DNA of 16,492 nucleotides from an uncultured Oscillospiraceae bacterium (GCA_905198295.1 CAJKBW010000070.1:1-16492), one strand, 5' to 3'. Counted from the stretch's first letter, positions 8,058-16,095 are shown. Made by a program: numbers and translations. The notes: generated by a model from the letters alone, not told the origin.

Positions 8058-8705
8058 TTAATAGCGAAACGGACAATCGGCTTTATCGCAGTCCGAACAG
8101 GACGAATCCGTGCAAGCCGCCTCGGCTTCCCTCGTCAGACCGATAACGGCCGTAACCGTTTTTGTCGGCAGCAGCATCAGCGCGTCGGTCAGGGTGACGC
8201 CGATACGCCGCCCGGCATCCAGCCGGTTCAGCAGCGGGCGCTGCTGTTCCAGACCAAAGTCCCCGTCGCCGGGGCTGATCCGCGCGCGCAGATAATACCC
8301 ATCTTCCGCCGCTCTCCGGCGCAGGGAGGCCATACAGCCGTCGCTGTAATGCTCCAGAAAGGCGGCGGCTGCCGCCTGCAGCACAACCGCGCGCCCCATA
8401 TCCGCAGCCTCCTGCCGCAGCAGCATCCGGTCAGCTGCCGCACCGAGGGTCGCCGCAAACAGGACTGCCCGGTCACAGCCCGCAAGCCCCGCCGCCAGCC
8501 TGTCCGACCGCACCATCCAGTCGTCCAGACGGCAGACGCCGTCCCTGCCCGCCGCAGCCGGATACATCCGCCAACGCCATGCCGGCGCGCAGCCCTCCTG
8601 CATTTCCCGCAGACATTCTTCCGCCATATGCCGCAGCCGCACATCCGCTGTCCCTCTGGCACCGGCATAGCGCAGGGTCGTTTCCAGCAGCGTTTCCCCA
8701 GTCAT
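8058..8705 (-). CDS. Stand-alone methionine synthase reactivation (AdoMet-binding) domain protein
   Basis: This 215-residue protein corresponds to the C-terminal activation domain of long MetH, which binds AdoMet and re-methylates cobalamin after accidental oxidation. Supporting features are VLFAATLGAAADRML (about 81-95), RISPGDGDFGLEQQ, RIGVTLTDALMLLPTKTVTAVIGL and a cysteine-rich tail CTDSSCSDCDKADCPFR, typical of free-standing clostridial and Thermotoga versions. Its ATG overlaps the metF TGA (ATGA), and metH follows 21 bases later, so it should be made together with its two pathway partners. One oddity: the AdoMet motif is usually R-x-x-x-GY, but here it reads RISPGD, with Asp for Tyr. 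The family call is firm; the electron donor is unknown. Confidence 0.92.
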   Translation of the reverse strand: MTGETLLETTLRYAGARGTADVRLRHMAEECLREMQEGCAPAWRWRMYPAAAGRDGVCRLDDWMVRSDRLAAGLAGCDRAVLFAATLGAAADRMLLRQEAADMGRAVVLQAAAAAFLEHYSDGCMASLRRRAAEDGYYLRARISPGDGDFGLEQQRPLLNRLDAGRRIGVTLTDALMLLPTKTVTAVIGLTREAEAACTDSSCSDCDKADCPFRY

Positions 8706-9568
8706 CGGCCAAGGATCGAAGACAGGTTATGCAGAATGCTTTCCGCGATATCCGGCTTATTCATCGTGTACACATGGATCCCGCGCACGCCGTTGGCGAT
8801 CAGGTCGATAATCTGTTCGGTGGCATACGCGACCCCCGCCTGCTTCATTGCAGCAGGATTATCCCCGAAACGATCTAAAATGGAGCGGAACCGTGCGGGC
8901 AGCGTGGTTCCGGACAGCGAACAGATGCGTGCGATCTGCTTGCCGTTGGTCACCGGCATAACCCCCGCGATCACCGGCACATGGATATCTTTAGCCAAAA
9001 TGCGGTACAGAAAGCTGTACAGCACACTGTTGTCAAAAAACATCTGGGTGGTCAGAAAATCGCAGCCGCTTTCCACCTTGCGCTTGAGGTGCAGGATGTC
9101 TTCTTCCTTGTGGGCGCACTCCACATGCCCCTCCGGATAGCAGGCCGCACCGACGCAGAAATCGCCCGCCGCGTGGATTTCCTCAATCAGCTGATAAGCG
9201 TACTGATACACCGCGTTCGAGCGGTCCATCCCCTCCGGGATATCTCCCCGCAGCGCCAGCACATTCTGGATCCCGTGCGCCTTCAGTTCGCCCAGCACCC
9301 GGCCGACATGCGCCTGCGAGGAGGAGACGCAGGTCAGATGTGCCAGCGCCGTCACCCCACAGGTATCCTGCAGTTCGGAAGCGAGCCGCACCGTAAAGTC
9401 CGATGTGCCGCCGCCCGCGCCATAGGTGACGCTCATGAAATCCGGCTTGAGCCGCGCGATCTCGTGTACGGCCGCCTGAATCGGCTCAAAGGCAGCGTCG
9501 GTTTTCGGCGGGAACACCTCAAACGAGAGGGTAACCGGCTTTTCGGCGAGCAGTTCAGCAATTTTCAC
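8702..9568 (-). CDS. metF: 5,10-methylenetetrahydrofolate reductase
   Basis: This 288-residue flavoprotein reduces 5,10-methylene-THF to 5-methyl-THF, the methyl donor of MetH. Conserved elements are LSFEVFPPK (catalytic Glu, E17), FMSVTYGAGGG (44-54), HLTCVSSS, ALRGDIP with D109, CYPEGHVE (143-150), FLTTQMFFDN (Q175) and PVIAGVMPV. The length matches the E. coli enzyme (296). The start is GTG (9566-9568), with AGAGG about ten bases upstream; an ATG seven bases before it is out of frame. It is first in the metF-reactivase-metH operon and is preceded by a leader of roughly 90 bases with small hairpins. Stop TGA overlaps the next ATG. Confidence 0.97.
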   Translation of the reverse strand: MKIAELLAEKPVTLSFEVFPPKTDAAFEPIQAAVHEIARLKPDFMSVTYGAGGGTSDFTVRLASELQDTCGVTALAHLTCVSSSQAHVGRVLGELKAHGIQNVLALRGDIPEGMDRSNAVYQYAYQLIEEIHAAGDFCVGAACYPEGHVECAHKEEDILHLKRKVESGCDFLTTQMFFDNSVLYSFLYRILAKDIHVPVIAGVMPVTNGKQIARICSLSGTTLPARFRSILDRFGDNPAAMKQAGVAYATEQIIDLIANGVRGIHVYTMNKPDIAESILHNLSSILGR

Positions 9569-9599
9569 AAGACATCGTCCTCTCCGGATGGTAATATAC

Positions 9600-9657
9600 G
9601 GCCGCCCTGTCCGCGGCCAAAGAAGTTTTCATCTTTGCAGCGCAAACATCCTGTTTG
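9600..9657 (-). promoter_or_regulatory. metF leader with competing small hairpins
   Basis: Between the promoter and metF the leader can form CAAAC/GTTTG (5 bp, 9643-9657) or TTTGC/GCAAA (5 bp, 9634-9646). These share bases and exclude each other. A third hairpin, GGCCGC/GCGGCC with a 7-base loop (9600-9618), lies nearer the gene. It does not match the S-box, cobalamin or THF riboswitch consensus as far as can be judged by eye. Confidence 0.3.
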
Positions 9658-9666
9658 GCTGAAAAT

Positions 9667-9675
9667 ATTATAGCA
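9667..9675 (-). promoter_or_regulatory. Extended -10 promoter of the metF operon
   Basis: The minus strand reads TGCTATAAT, a perfect TGn extended -10 (TATAAT at 9667-9672). It overlaps the TAA stop of the ACT gene (9668-9670). No good -35 is found at 17 bases (TTTCCT), which fits an extended -10 promoter. It would start RNA about 90 bases before metF. Confidence 0.65.
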
Positions 9676-10060
9676 AATCCGTACCCGGAAGGAAAGCAAA
9701 ATCCGCAAACCCGCTCTCCCGAAATGCCGCAAGTGCCCGCTCCAGGTCACCCGTCCTGACAAGAAGGTAATCCGTGTCAAAGGACGATACCGCAAATACG
9801 CCGATTTTCCGTTCGGCCAACACCGCCGTAATCCCTGCCAGAATGCCGGTCAGGGAAAAATCCAGTGTGCCGGCAACACGGAAAGCCCTCCAGCCATCCT
9901 CACGCGCTCTCGTCCGTTCCGGCACCTGCGGGGTCGGACAAACGAGAGAAAACTCCCGGTCGGTTATGGCAAGAAAGCAGAAAGGGGAAAGACGGATATC
10001 TGCCGGGTTTTCCGGTTTACAGACGGTGAATTCCCCGTCGAGCACCTCAAAATGCAGCAT
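9668..10060 (-). CDS. ACT-domain protein of the COG3603 type
   Basis: This 130-residue soluble protein resembles the uncharacterised bacterial family with two ACT-like halves, a fold that usually binds amino acids or other small ligands. Typical stretches are FTVCKPENPADI (11-22), FFSIT-like FCFLAITDREFSLVC (27-41), GWRAFRVAGTLDFSLTGILA (57-76) and IGVFAVSSFDTDYLLV (86-101). No catalytic domain is attached, so it is more likely a ligand sensor or regulator; no ligand can be named. A longer frame to 10219 runs back into the ygiQ gene, but the ATG at 10058-10060, with AAAGGAGG seven bases upstream, is clearly the start. It lies 40 bases after ygiQ, probably co-transcribed, and its stop lies inside the metF promoter. 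Confidence 0.82.
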   Translation of the reverse strand: MLHFEVLDGEFTVCKPENPADIRLSPFCFLAITDREFSLVCPTPQVPERTRAREDGWRAFRVAGTLDFSLTGILAGITAVLAERKIGVFAVSSFDTDYLLVRTGDLERALAAFRESGFADFAFLPGTDLL

Positions 10061-10067
10061 AGGAAAT

Positions 10068-10075
10068 CCTCCTTT
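10068..10075 (-). promoter_or_regulatory. Strong ribosome binding site of the ACT gene
   Basis: AAAGGAGG on the minus strand, seven bases before ATG 10058-10060, is a near-ideal Shine-Dalgarno and rules out the longer upstream starts. Confidence 0.8.
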
Positions 10076-10100
10076 ATGGTTCGGCATCCTCTGCGGCGTC

Positions 10101-11999
10101 TTACTTTTTTCCGCCGCGGGATTTCGGCTGCCGGGCACCTCGGGAAGCGGCTGTACGGCTGTTCTTCCCCTTCCCTGGTTTATCCGCAGGCCGGCTTGTC
10201 CGCGGTTCTGGCGGTACAAGACAGTCCGGACCGGTGCCGATCAGGTCGGTGCGTCCGGCCGCCCGCAGCGCATCCAGCACCTTCCGGCGGTTTTCCGGCC
10301 GGAAATACTGGAGCAGCGCCCGCTGCTCCGCCTTTTCCCGGGGCGTGCGCGGCACATACACCGGCTTCATCGTATAGGGATCAAGGCCGGTATAAAACAT
10401 GCAGGTCGAAATCGTCCCCGGTGTGGGATAAAAATCCTGTACCTGCTCCGGGTGCAGCCCCTCCTTTTTCAGGAACAGCGCCAGCTCAATCGCATCCTTC
10501 ATGGTGCTGCCCGGATGGGAGGACATCAGATACGGCACGAGATACTGCTTTTTGCCGACGCTTTTGGTCAGCTCATAAAACCGCTTTTGAAACCGGCGGT
10601 AAGTATCGACCGGCGGCTTGCCCATGCAGCGGAGCACCTGATTCGAGCAGTGCTCCGGCGCCACCTTGAGCTGACCACTGACATGATACTTGACCAGCTC
10701 CTTGAAAAAAGTATCGTCGTCATCCGCCAGCAGGTAGTCGAAACGAATGCCCGAACGGATAAACACCCGCTTGACGCCCGGCAGTGCACGCAGCCGGCGC
10801 AGCAAATCGAGATATTCCGTATGATCTGCCTCGAGCGCAGGGCAGACCGTGGGCGCCAGACATTTTTTGCCCTTGCACAGCCCGCGGGTCAGCTGTCCTT
10901 TGCAGGAGGGGCGGCGGAAATTGGCGGTCGGGCCGCCGACATCGTGTATGTATCCCTTGAAGCCCGGCATCCGGATCAGCGTCTGTGCCTCGCGGATCAC
11001 CGAATCCGCCGTGCGGCAGGCGATCTGCCGTCCCTGATGATACGCCAGGGAACAGAAGTTGCACGCGCCGAAGCAGCCGCGGTTGTGCACGAGGGAAAAC
11101 TGCACCTCTTCGAGCCCCGGCACACCGCCGAGTGCTTCATACGACGGATGATACTGCCGCATATACGGCAGCTCGTAAATCCGGTCGAGCGCTTCACCGT
11201 CGAGCAGCGGCATCGGCGGGTTCTGCACCACGATCACACCACCGTGCCGCTGAATCACCGTTTTGCCGCGCACCGCATCCTGCTCGTCCTGCTGAATGCG
11301 GCAGGACAGAGCGTACTGCTTTTTCCCTTCCGGCGTCGGCGCGCTGACCTTTTCCAGCGAAGGGCACTCGGCACAGGGACGGGGCGCATACTCCCGGACC
11401 GGCACCGCCGTCACCGTGCCGCGCACGTCGGTTATGTTTTTCACCGGTTCGCCGGCCGCAAGCCGGCGGGCGATTTCGGCGTTCTGCTGCTCCCCCATGC
11501 CGAACACCAGGATATCCGCGCCGCTGTCGATGAGGATGGAAGGACGCACCCTGTCATCCCAGTAATCGTAATGGGCAAAGCGGCGCAGCGACGCCTCCAG
11601 CCCGCCGAGCACAATCGGGATATCGGGATAACACTGCCGCACCCAGCGGCAGTAAACGATCGCCGCCCTGTCGGGCCGGCGGCCGGCTTTGCCGCCGGGG
11701 GTGTAGGCATCGTCGCTGCGGCGGCGTTTGGCCGCCGTATAGTGCGCCACCATCGAATCGATATTGCCGCTGCCGACGAAGAAGCCCAGCCTGGGCGTCC
11801 CGAACCGCCGCATATCCTCTGCCGACTGCGGCTGCGGCAGGACGCACACGCGAAACCCTTCCGCTTCCAGCACACGGGAGATGATCGCCGCCCCAAAGCT
11901 GGGATGATCGACATAGGCATCGCCGGTGACCACCACAATATCCGGCTCGCTCCAGCCGCGCTGCTGCATTTCAGCCGGGGTAATCGGTAAAAAAGGCAT
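10101..11999 (-). CDS. ygiQ: YgiQ-family radical SAM protein
   Basis: This 632-residue protein matches the YgiQ family of radical SAM proteins, whose reaction is not established. The N-terminal part (about 17-180) resembles a nucleotide- or cobalamin-binding Rossmann domain, with DIVVVTGDAYVDHPSFG, FFVGSGNIDSMVAHYTAAK and LGGLEASLRRFAHYDYW. The radical SAM core begins at about 300 with the 4Fe-4S motif C309-x3-C313-x2-C316 (NRGCFGACNFCSLAYHQGR), followed by GYIHDVGGPTANFR and a cysteine-bearing CKGQLTRGLCKGKKC. Later are APEHCS and VPYLMSSHPG. The C-terminal tail (about 600-632) is strongly basic and could touch nucleic acid. AAGGAG lies eight bases before the ATG. It lies 42 bases after malQ, so one transcript is likely. 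Stop TAA. Confidence 0.93.
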   Translation of the reverse strand: MPFLPITPAEMQQRGWSEPDIVVVTGDAYVDHPSFGAAIISRVLEAEGFRVCVLPQPQSAEDMRRFGTPRLGFFVGSGNIDSMVAHYTAAKRRRSDDAYTPGGKAGRRPDRAAIVYCRWVRQCYPDIPIVLGGLEASLRRFAHYDYWDDRVRPSILIDSGADILVFGMGEQQNAEIARRLAAGEPVKNITDVRGTVTAVPVREYAPRPCAECPSLEKVSAPTPEGKKQYALSCRIQQDEQDAVRGKTVIQRHGGVIVVQNPPMPLLDGEALDRIYELPYMRQYHPSYEALGGVPGLEEVQFSLVHNRGCFGACNFCSLAYHQGRQIACRTADSVIREAQTLIRMPGFKGYIHDVGGPTANFRRPSCKGQLTRGLCKGKKCLAPTVCPALEADHTEYLDLLRRLRALPGVKRVFIRSGIRFDYLLADDDDTFFKELVKYHVSGQLKVAPEHCSNQVLRCMGKPPVDTYRRFQKRFYELTKSVGKKQYLVPYLMSSHPGSTMKDAIELALFLKKEGLHPEQVQDFYPTPGTISTCMFYTGLDPYTMKPVYVPRTPREKAEQRALLQYFRPENRRKVLDALRAAGRTDLIGTGPDCLVPPEPRTSRPADKPGKGKNSRTAASRGARQPKSRGGKK

Positions 12000-12041
12000 A
12001 GGCCTGACTCCTTACTTGACGAACTGCATCTGCCGGTTTTC

Positions 12042-13544
12042 TCAGACCCGGCGGAAAAGACGGTTGATATCGGCAAAATACGCCTGGTCCATCTGCGCGA
12101 TGGTATCTTCGGTGGTGCGGAACCGCCAGTTGCTTTCGGGCTGTCCGGGGATGTTCATCCTCGCGTCGCTGCCGAAGCCGCACATATCCTGAAACGCGAT
12201 CACCGCTGTGCGCGCGGCGGACCGCCAGACCGTTTCGATCACCTTCCGGCAGGCCGGGCTTCGGTAGCCCCCCTGCCCCCAGTCGGTGCCGTCATAGCCG
12301 CAGTAGCGCAGCGCAAAAGCTCTTTCGGCGGGAGAGGCTTCCCACAGCCAGCCGAGCAGTGTATTGTTGTCGTGTGTTCCCACATAAGCGACGGTATTGG
12401 AAAGATAGTTGTGCGGCAGATGGGTGCTGTCGCTGTCCGGCGCAAAGCCGAACTGCACCACCCGCATGCCGGGGAAACCGGTAGATTTCAGCAGCCCTTC
12501 GACGTCCTCGCCGAATACACCGAGATCCTCCGCGATAATCGGCAGAGACGGAAACTGCCGCGCTGCCGCGTCAAACAGCGCCTGTCCAGGCCCCGGCAGC
12601 CACGAGCCCGCTTTCGCGGTTTCGGCGTCCGCCGGCACCGCCCAGTACGAGGCAAATGCCCGGAAATGGTCGATGCGCACCACGTCAAAACGGCTGAGCG
12701 CCGCACCGATGCGTGCACACCACCACGCAAAGCCATCCCGCTCCATGGCCGGCCAGTTGTACAGCGGATTGCCCCAAAGCTGGCCGTCCGCCGAAAAATA
12801 ATCCGGAGGCACCCCCGCGACACGGCAGGGACGCCCGGTCCGAGGGTCAAGGTCAAACCGTTCCCTGTGGCTCCAGACATCGCAGCTGTCCATCGATACA
12901 TACATCGGCATGTCGCCGATAACACCGATGCCTTTGCCGTTGATATAGGCTTTCAGCTGCTCCCATTCCTCGGAAAAGAGCCGCTGGACAAACACATGAT
13001 AGTCCGCTGCAGCCCGCAGCGCCGCCTGCTTGCGGCAGCCGGCATAATCCGCCAGTTCATCCGGCCACTCCCACCAGGGCGCACCGTTCTGCCGTTCCTT
13101 CGCTGCCATAAACAGCGCATACGGCTCCACCCACGGGTTTTCTGCCGCAAAAGCGGCGCCCTTTTCCCGCTGCTGTGCACCGCACCGTGCATAGGCCGCA
13201 CGCAGAATCGCCTCTTTCTTTTCTGCGGCAAAAGCATAATCCGCTGTATAGGGGCTGCCGGAATAACGGCACGCTTTTTCCTCCTGCCCGGTAATCAGGC
13301 CGCTGCGCAGCAGGGCGCGCGGGTCGATATACAGGGGATTTCCGGCAAACGCGCTCACGCTCGAATACGGCGAATTGCCCATATCCACCGGATTGAACGG
13401 CAGCACCTGCCAAAACCGGAAACCCATGCCGGCGAGGGTATCCGCAAACCGGCGAGCCTCTTCTCCGAACCCTCCGACACCGTACGGTCCCGGCAGGGAA
13501 GAAATGTTCATCAGTACACCCGCGCTGCGCTGTTTGAGATCCAT
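12042..13544 (-). CDS. malQ: 4-alpha-glucanotransferase (amylomaltase, GH77)
   Basis: This 500-residue enzyme transfers glucan segments between maltodextrins, for maltose or glycogen use in the cytoplasm. GH77 hallmarks are all present: RSAGVLMNISSLPGPYGVG at the N terminus, FWQVLPFNPVDMGNSPYSS (44-62), GDMPMYVSMDSCDVW, nucleophile D292 in VRIDHFRAF, acid/base E339 in IIAEDLGVF, and D392 in YVGTHDNNTLLGW. The length equals the compact Thermus-type enzyme, not the 690-residue E. coli form. The ATG follows AAAGGGG by ten bases. The gene begins shortly after the ftsK terminator, with a second hairpin immediately before the ribosome site. No convincing promoter lies between the terminator and the gene. 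Stop TGA. Confidence 0.96.
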   Translation of the reverse strand: MDLKQRSAGVLMNISSLPGPYGVGGFGEEARRFADTLAGMGFRFWQVLPFNPVDMGNSPYSSVSAFAGNPLYIDPRALLRSGLITGQEEKACRYSGSPYTADYAFAAEKKEAILRAAYARCGAQQREKGAAFAAENPWVEPYALFMAAKERQNGAPWWEWPDELADYAGCRKQAALRAAADYHVFVQRLFSEEWEQLKAYINGKGIGVIGDMPMYVSMDSCDVWSHRERFDLDPRTGRPCRVAGVPPDYFSADGQLWGNPLYNWPAMERDGFAWWCARIGAALSRFDVVRIDHFRAFASYWAVPADAETAKAGSWLPGPGQALFDAAARQFPSLPIIAEDLGVFGEDVEGLLKSTGFPGMRVVQFGFAPDSDSTHLPHNYLSNTVAYVGTHDNNTLLGWLWEASPAERAFALRYCGYDGTDWGQGGYRSPACRKVIETVWRSAARTAVIAFQDMCGFGSDARMNIPGQPESNWRFRTTEDTIAQMDQAYFADINRLFRRV

Positions 13545-13563
13545 AAGATTTCAGCCCCTTTAC

Positions 13564-13580
13564 CGGCGGACAGACCGCCG
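13564..13580 (-). promoter_or_regulatory. Hairpin immediately upstream of the malQ ribosome site
   Basis: CGGCGG/CCGCCG with a 5-base loop forms a 6-bp GC stem ending two bases before the malQ AAAGGGG (13555-13561). It may affect translation or protect a 5' end; this is inferred from position alone. Confidence 0.4.
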
Positions 13581-13616
13581 AAAAATCACAAGCCATTGAT
13601 AATGTCAATGGCTTGT
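13581..13616 (-). terminator. Intrinsic terminator after ftsK
   Basis: A perfect 12-bp stem, ACAAGCCATTGA/TCAATGGCTTGT with a 5-base loop (13588-13616), is followed on the minus strand by GATTTTTC. It starts 15 bases after the ftsK TAG. The plus-strand side has no T-run, so it serves the ftsK direction. Confidence 0.85.
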
Positions 13617-13620
13617 ATGT

Positions 13621-13651
13621 AGTATATTCGCTATTCTTCGGGCTGATTCAA
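13621..13651 (-). promoter_or_regulatory. Weak candidate promoter across the ftsK 3' end
   Basis: On the minus strand TTGAAT (13646-13651) and TATACT (13621-13626) lie 19 bases apart. If used, RNA would run straight into the terminator at 13581-13616 before malQ. The spacing is long and the match partial. Confidence 0.22.
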
Positions 13652-16063
13652 ATTCATTTCCATCCACTGCTGCCGGGTCATCAGCACCCGGCGGGACTTG
13701 CTGCCCTCGCTCGGCCCGATGATGCCGCGCTGTTCCATCTCGTCGATCAGCCGGCCCGCCCGGGCATAGCCGACCCGCAGACGGCGCTGCAGCATGGAGG
13801 TGGAGGCCTCCCCAGCCTCGACCACCAGTTCAATAGCCTGCGGCAGCATCTCATCGCTGTCCAACTCCCCGTCGTCCCCGCCAACGGATTTGGAAGAGGA
13901 TTTTTCGCTGGCTGCTGCCTGACGGTTGATCTCCTCGATAATGGTTTCGTCGTACTCGTGCTTTTCGGTTCCCTTGAGGAAATCGACCACCGATTCCACC
14001 TCGCGGTTGCTGACAAAACACCCCTGCACACGCATCGGCTTGGAAACGCCCACCGGCATGAACAGCATATCACCCTTGCCGAGCAGCTTTTCCGCCCCGC
14101 CGGTATCCAGAATGGTGCGGGAGTCCACCTGCGAAGCCACCGTCAGCGCAAGCCGTGATGGGATATTGGCCTTGATCAGGCCGGTAATCACATCGACCGA
14201 CGGGCGCTGGGTGGCAATGACCAGGTGCATACCCGCAGCACGCGCCATCTGCGCGAGGCGGATGATCGCATCCTCCACCTCGCTGGCCGCCGCCATCATC
14301 AGGTCGGCCAGCTCATCGATGATAATCAGGATCAGCGGCATCGGCTGCAGGGTATCACTTTTGGCAGCCGCTGCGTTATAGGACGTCAGGTCGCGCACAT
14401 TGTTTTCCGCGAACACCTTGTACCGGCGCAGCATCTCGGTCACCGCCCAGCCGAGCGCGCCGGCCGCTTTGCGCGGATCGGTGACCACCGGCACCAGCAG
14501 ATGCGGAATCCCGTTGTAAATACCAAACTCCACCTGTTTCGGATCGATCAGCAGCATGCGCACCTCTTTCGGTGACGCACGGTAAAGAACGCTCTGGATC
14601 ATGGAATTGGTGCACACCGATTTACCGGAACCGGTGGTGCCCGCGATAAGCAGATGAGGCATCTTGGCGAGATCCGCCAAAACGATATTGCCGGCGATAT
14701 CCTTGCCCAGTGCCACCGTCAGCTTGCTTTTAGCCAGACTGAATTCGGTAGAATCAATCAGTTCCCGCAGACATATCGAACTGCGGTTACGGTTGGGCAC
14801 CTCGATGCCGACCGCCGCCTTGTTGGGAATCGGCGCCTCGATGCGCACCCCGGTCGCTGCCAGCCGCAGCGCAATATCGTCAGCCAAACCGGTAATCCGG
14901 CTGATCTTGACCCCGGCACTCGGCTGCAGCTCATACCGCGTCACCGCAGGACCGCAGGAGACATCCAGAATCTTGGTTTCCACCCCGAATTCCTTGAGGG
15001 TGCTGACCAGCAGCTGCGCCGTATGCTTCTGTTCCTGGCCGGAATCGGCTTCGTCGCGCGGCGATGCCTCATCCAGCAGCGAAATCGGCGGATAACGGTA
15101 ATCGTCCTCGCCCATATAAGCCGGCTTTTTTTCTTCGGCCGGCGGTTCAAAACCGCTGTCATCCGTTTTTTGTTCCGACGCCGGCTTCTTGGCGGCAACC
15201 AGATCGTCCACATGCAGCGGCGGGCGTTCTTCCTGCTCCTTAAGCTCCTGCGCCGCCCGCTCCAGCGCGGTCAGCGCCTCCGGCGCTTCCTCCGTCGGTA
15301 TAGCTGCCTTTTTACTCTTTTTGTCCACCGCCGGCGGCTCTTGCTCGACGTAGCCTTCGCCGATATCCACATCAATCTTTTTAGGCCTCTGCCGCTTTTC
15401 CGCTGAAGCCACCATCACCTGCTCAATGGATGCCTTGGTTTTTTCCACCGGCTTCCAGGCCGTACGGAACAGGGTGAGAATGGTCGTTCCGGTCACCAAC
15501 ATCAAAAACACAAAAATCAGCAGACAAATGATGATTTTGGCACCGATATCGGTGAAAAAGTACTCCAGCGGATAGCCGAGCAGAGCACCTGCCACGCCGC
15601 CGCCCTGCAGCTCCATACCAGCGGTATAGGCGCGGCCGATCGAACTGAACCACCCGTACCCCGGCTCATCCGGGATATCCACCCAGAAAATCTGCAGCGC
15701 ACTGCCGATCATCAACAGCAGCAGAACCCCCTGCCATAGCTTGCCGCTGACGCTGCCCACCGGCCGCTCCATCGCGGCAATCACGGCGATGTAAATCATC
15801 AGCACCGGCAGGATAAACGCACAGATACCGAAAAGCCCAAGCACAAACTTGTGCAGAAGCCCCCACAGGCTCGCTCCCGGAATCAGCACCAGGCAAAGCA
15901 GCAGCACCGCACCGGCAAACAGCAGAATCGCCGCCGTCTGATGCCGGGCGCTGGCCGCCTGCGCGGCCCGACTGCGTGCCGAGGCAACGGAAGACGCCGG
16001 TTTCTTCCCGCGGGATGCGCCCCCCTTCTTCGATGCTGCGGATGACCGCTTTTTGGGCGCCAT
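13631..16063 (-). CDS. ftsK: DNA translocase FtsK/SpoIIIE
   Basis: This 810-residue membrane-anchored hexameric ATPase pumps DNA at the division or sporulation septum. A basic N terminus (KKRSSAASKKGG...) precedes four hydrophobic segments (about 44-64, 74-97, 110-126, 174-200). An acidic/charged linker with many Lys and Glu (about 205-340) leads into the motor: CGPAVTRYELQPSAGVK, Walker A GTTGSGKS (475-482), Walker B LIIIDELADLM (D583, E584) and VIATQRPSVDVITGLIKAN. The C-terminal gamma winged helix, with ASTSMLQRRLRVGYARAGRL (about 753-772), reads polar DNA sequences. The ATG at 16061-16063 is chosen for AAGAGGAG ten bases upstream. An ATG at 16084 with GAGAGGGG is a real alternative and would add seven residues. 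The stop is TAG, so amber is a true stop here. Confidence 0.95.
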   Translation of the reverse strand: MAPKKRSSAASKKGGASRGKKPASSVASARSRAAQAASARHQTAAILLFAGAVLLLCLVLIPGASLWGLLHKFVLGLFGICAFILPVLMIYIAVIAAMERPVGSVSGKLWQGVLLLLMIGSALQIFWVDIPDEPGYGWFSSIGRAYTAGMELQGGGVAGALLGYPLEYFFTDIGAKIIICLLIFVFLMLVTGTTILTLFRTAWKPVEKTKASIEQVMVASAEKRQRPKKIDVDIGEGYVEQEPPAVDKKSKKAAIPTEEAPEALTALERAAQELKEQEERPPLHVDDLVAAKKPASEQKTDDSGFEPPAEEKKPAYMGEDDYRYPPISLLDEASPRDEADSGQEQKHTAQLLVSTLKEFGVETKILDVSCGPAVTRYELQPSAGVKISRITGLADDIALRLAATGVRIEAPIPNKAAVGIEVPNRNRSSICLRELIDSTEFSLAKSKLTVALGKDIAGNIVLADLAKMPHLLIAGTTGSGKSVCTNSMIQSVLYRASPKEVRMLLIDPKQVEFGIYNGIPHLLVPVVTDPRKAAGALGWAVTEMLRRYKVFAENNVRDLTSYNAAAAKSDTLQPMPLILIIIDELADLMMAAASEVEDAIIRLAQMARAAGMHLVIATQRPSVDVITGLIKANIPSRLALTVASQVDSRTILDTGGAEKLLGKGDMLFMPVGVSKPMRVQGCFVSNREVESVVDFLKGTEKHEYDETIIEEINRQAAASEKSSSKSVGGDDGELDSDEMLPQAIELVVEAGEASTSMLQRRLRVGYARAGRLIDEMEQRGIIGPSEGSKSRRVLMTRQQWMEMNLNQPEE

Positions 16064-16073
16064 ACTGACACCA

Positions 16074-16081
16074 CTCCTCTT
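16074..16081 (-). promoter_or_regulatory. Ribosome site favouring the shorter ftsK start
   Basis: AAGAGGAG on the minus strand lies ten bases before ATG 16061-16063. The competing ATG at 16082-16084 has GAGAGGGG ten bases upstream, but that site lies within a stable hairpin region. Confidence 0.5.
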
Positions 16082-16095
16082 CATGTAAAGTGATC

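Noticed and set aside
6978..9140. 720-codon plus-strand open frame opposite metH, the reactivase and metF
   Set aside because: It crosses three real genes and their junctions, has shadow-type composition and no ribosome site.
9569..9667. SAM (S-box), cobalamin or THF riboswitch before metF
   Set aside because: The leader is under 100 bases and none of the conserved core strings recalled for these classes is present on the minus strand.
9774..11990. 738-codon plus-strand open frame opposite the ACT gene and ygiQ
   Set aside because: It is the antisense shadow of two genes with clear motifs and ribosome sites.
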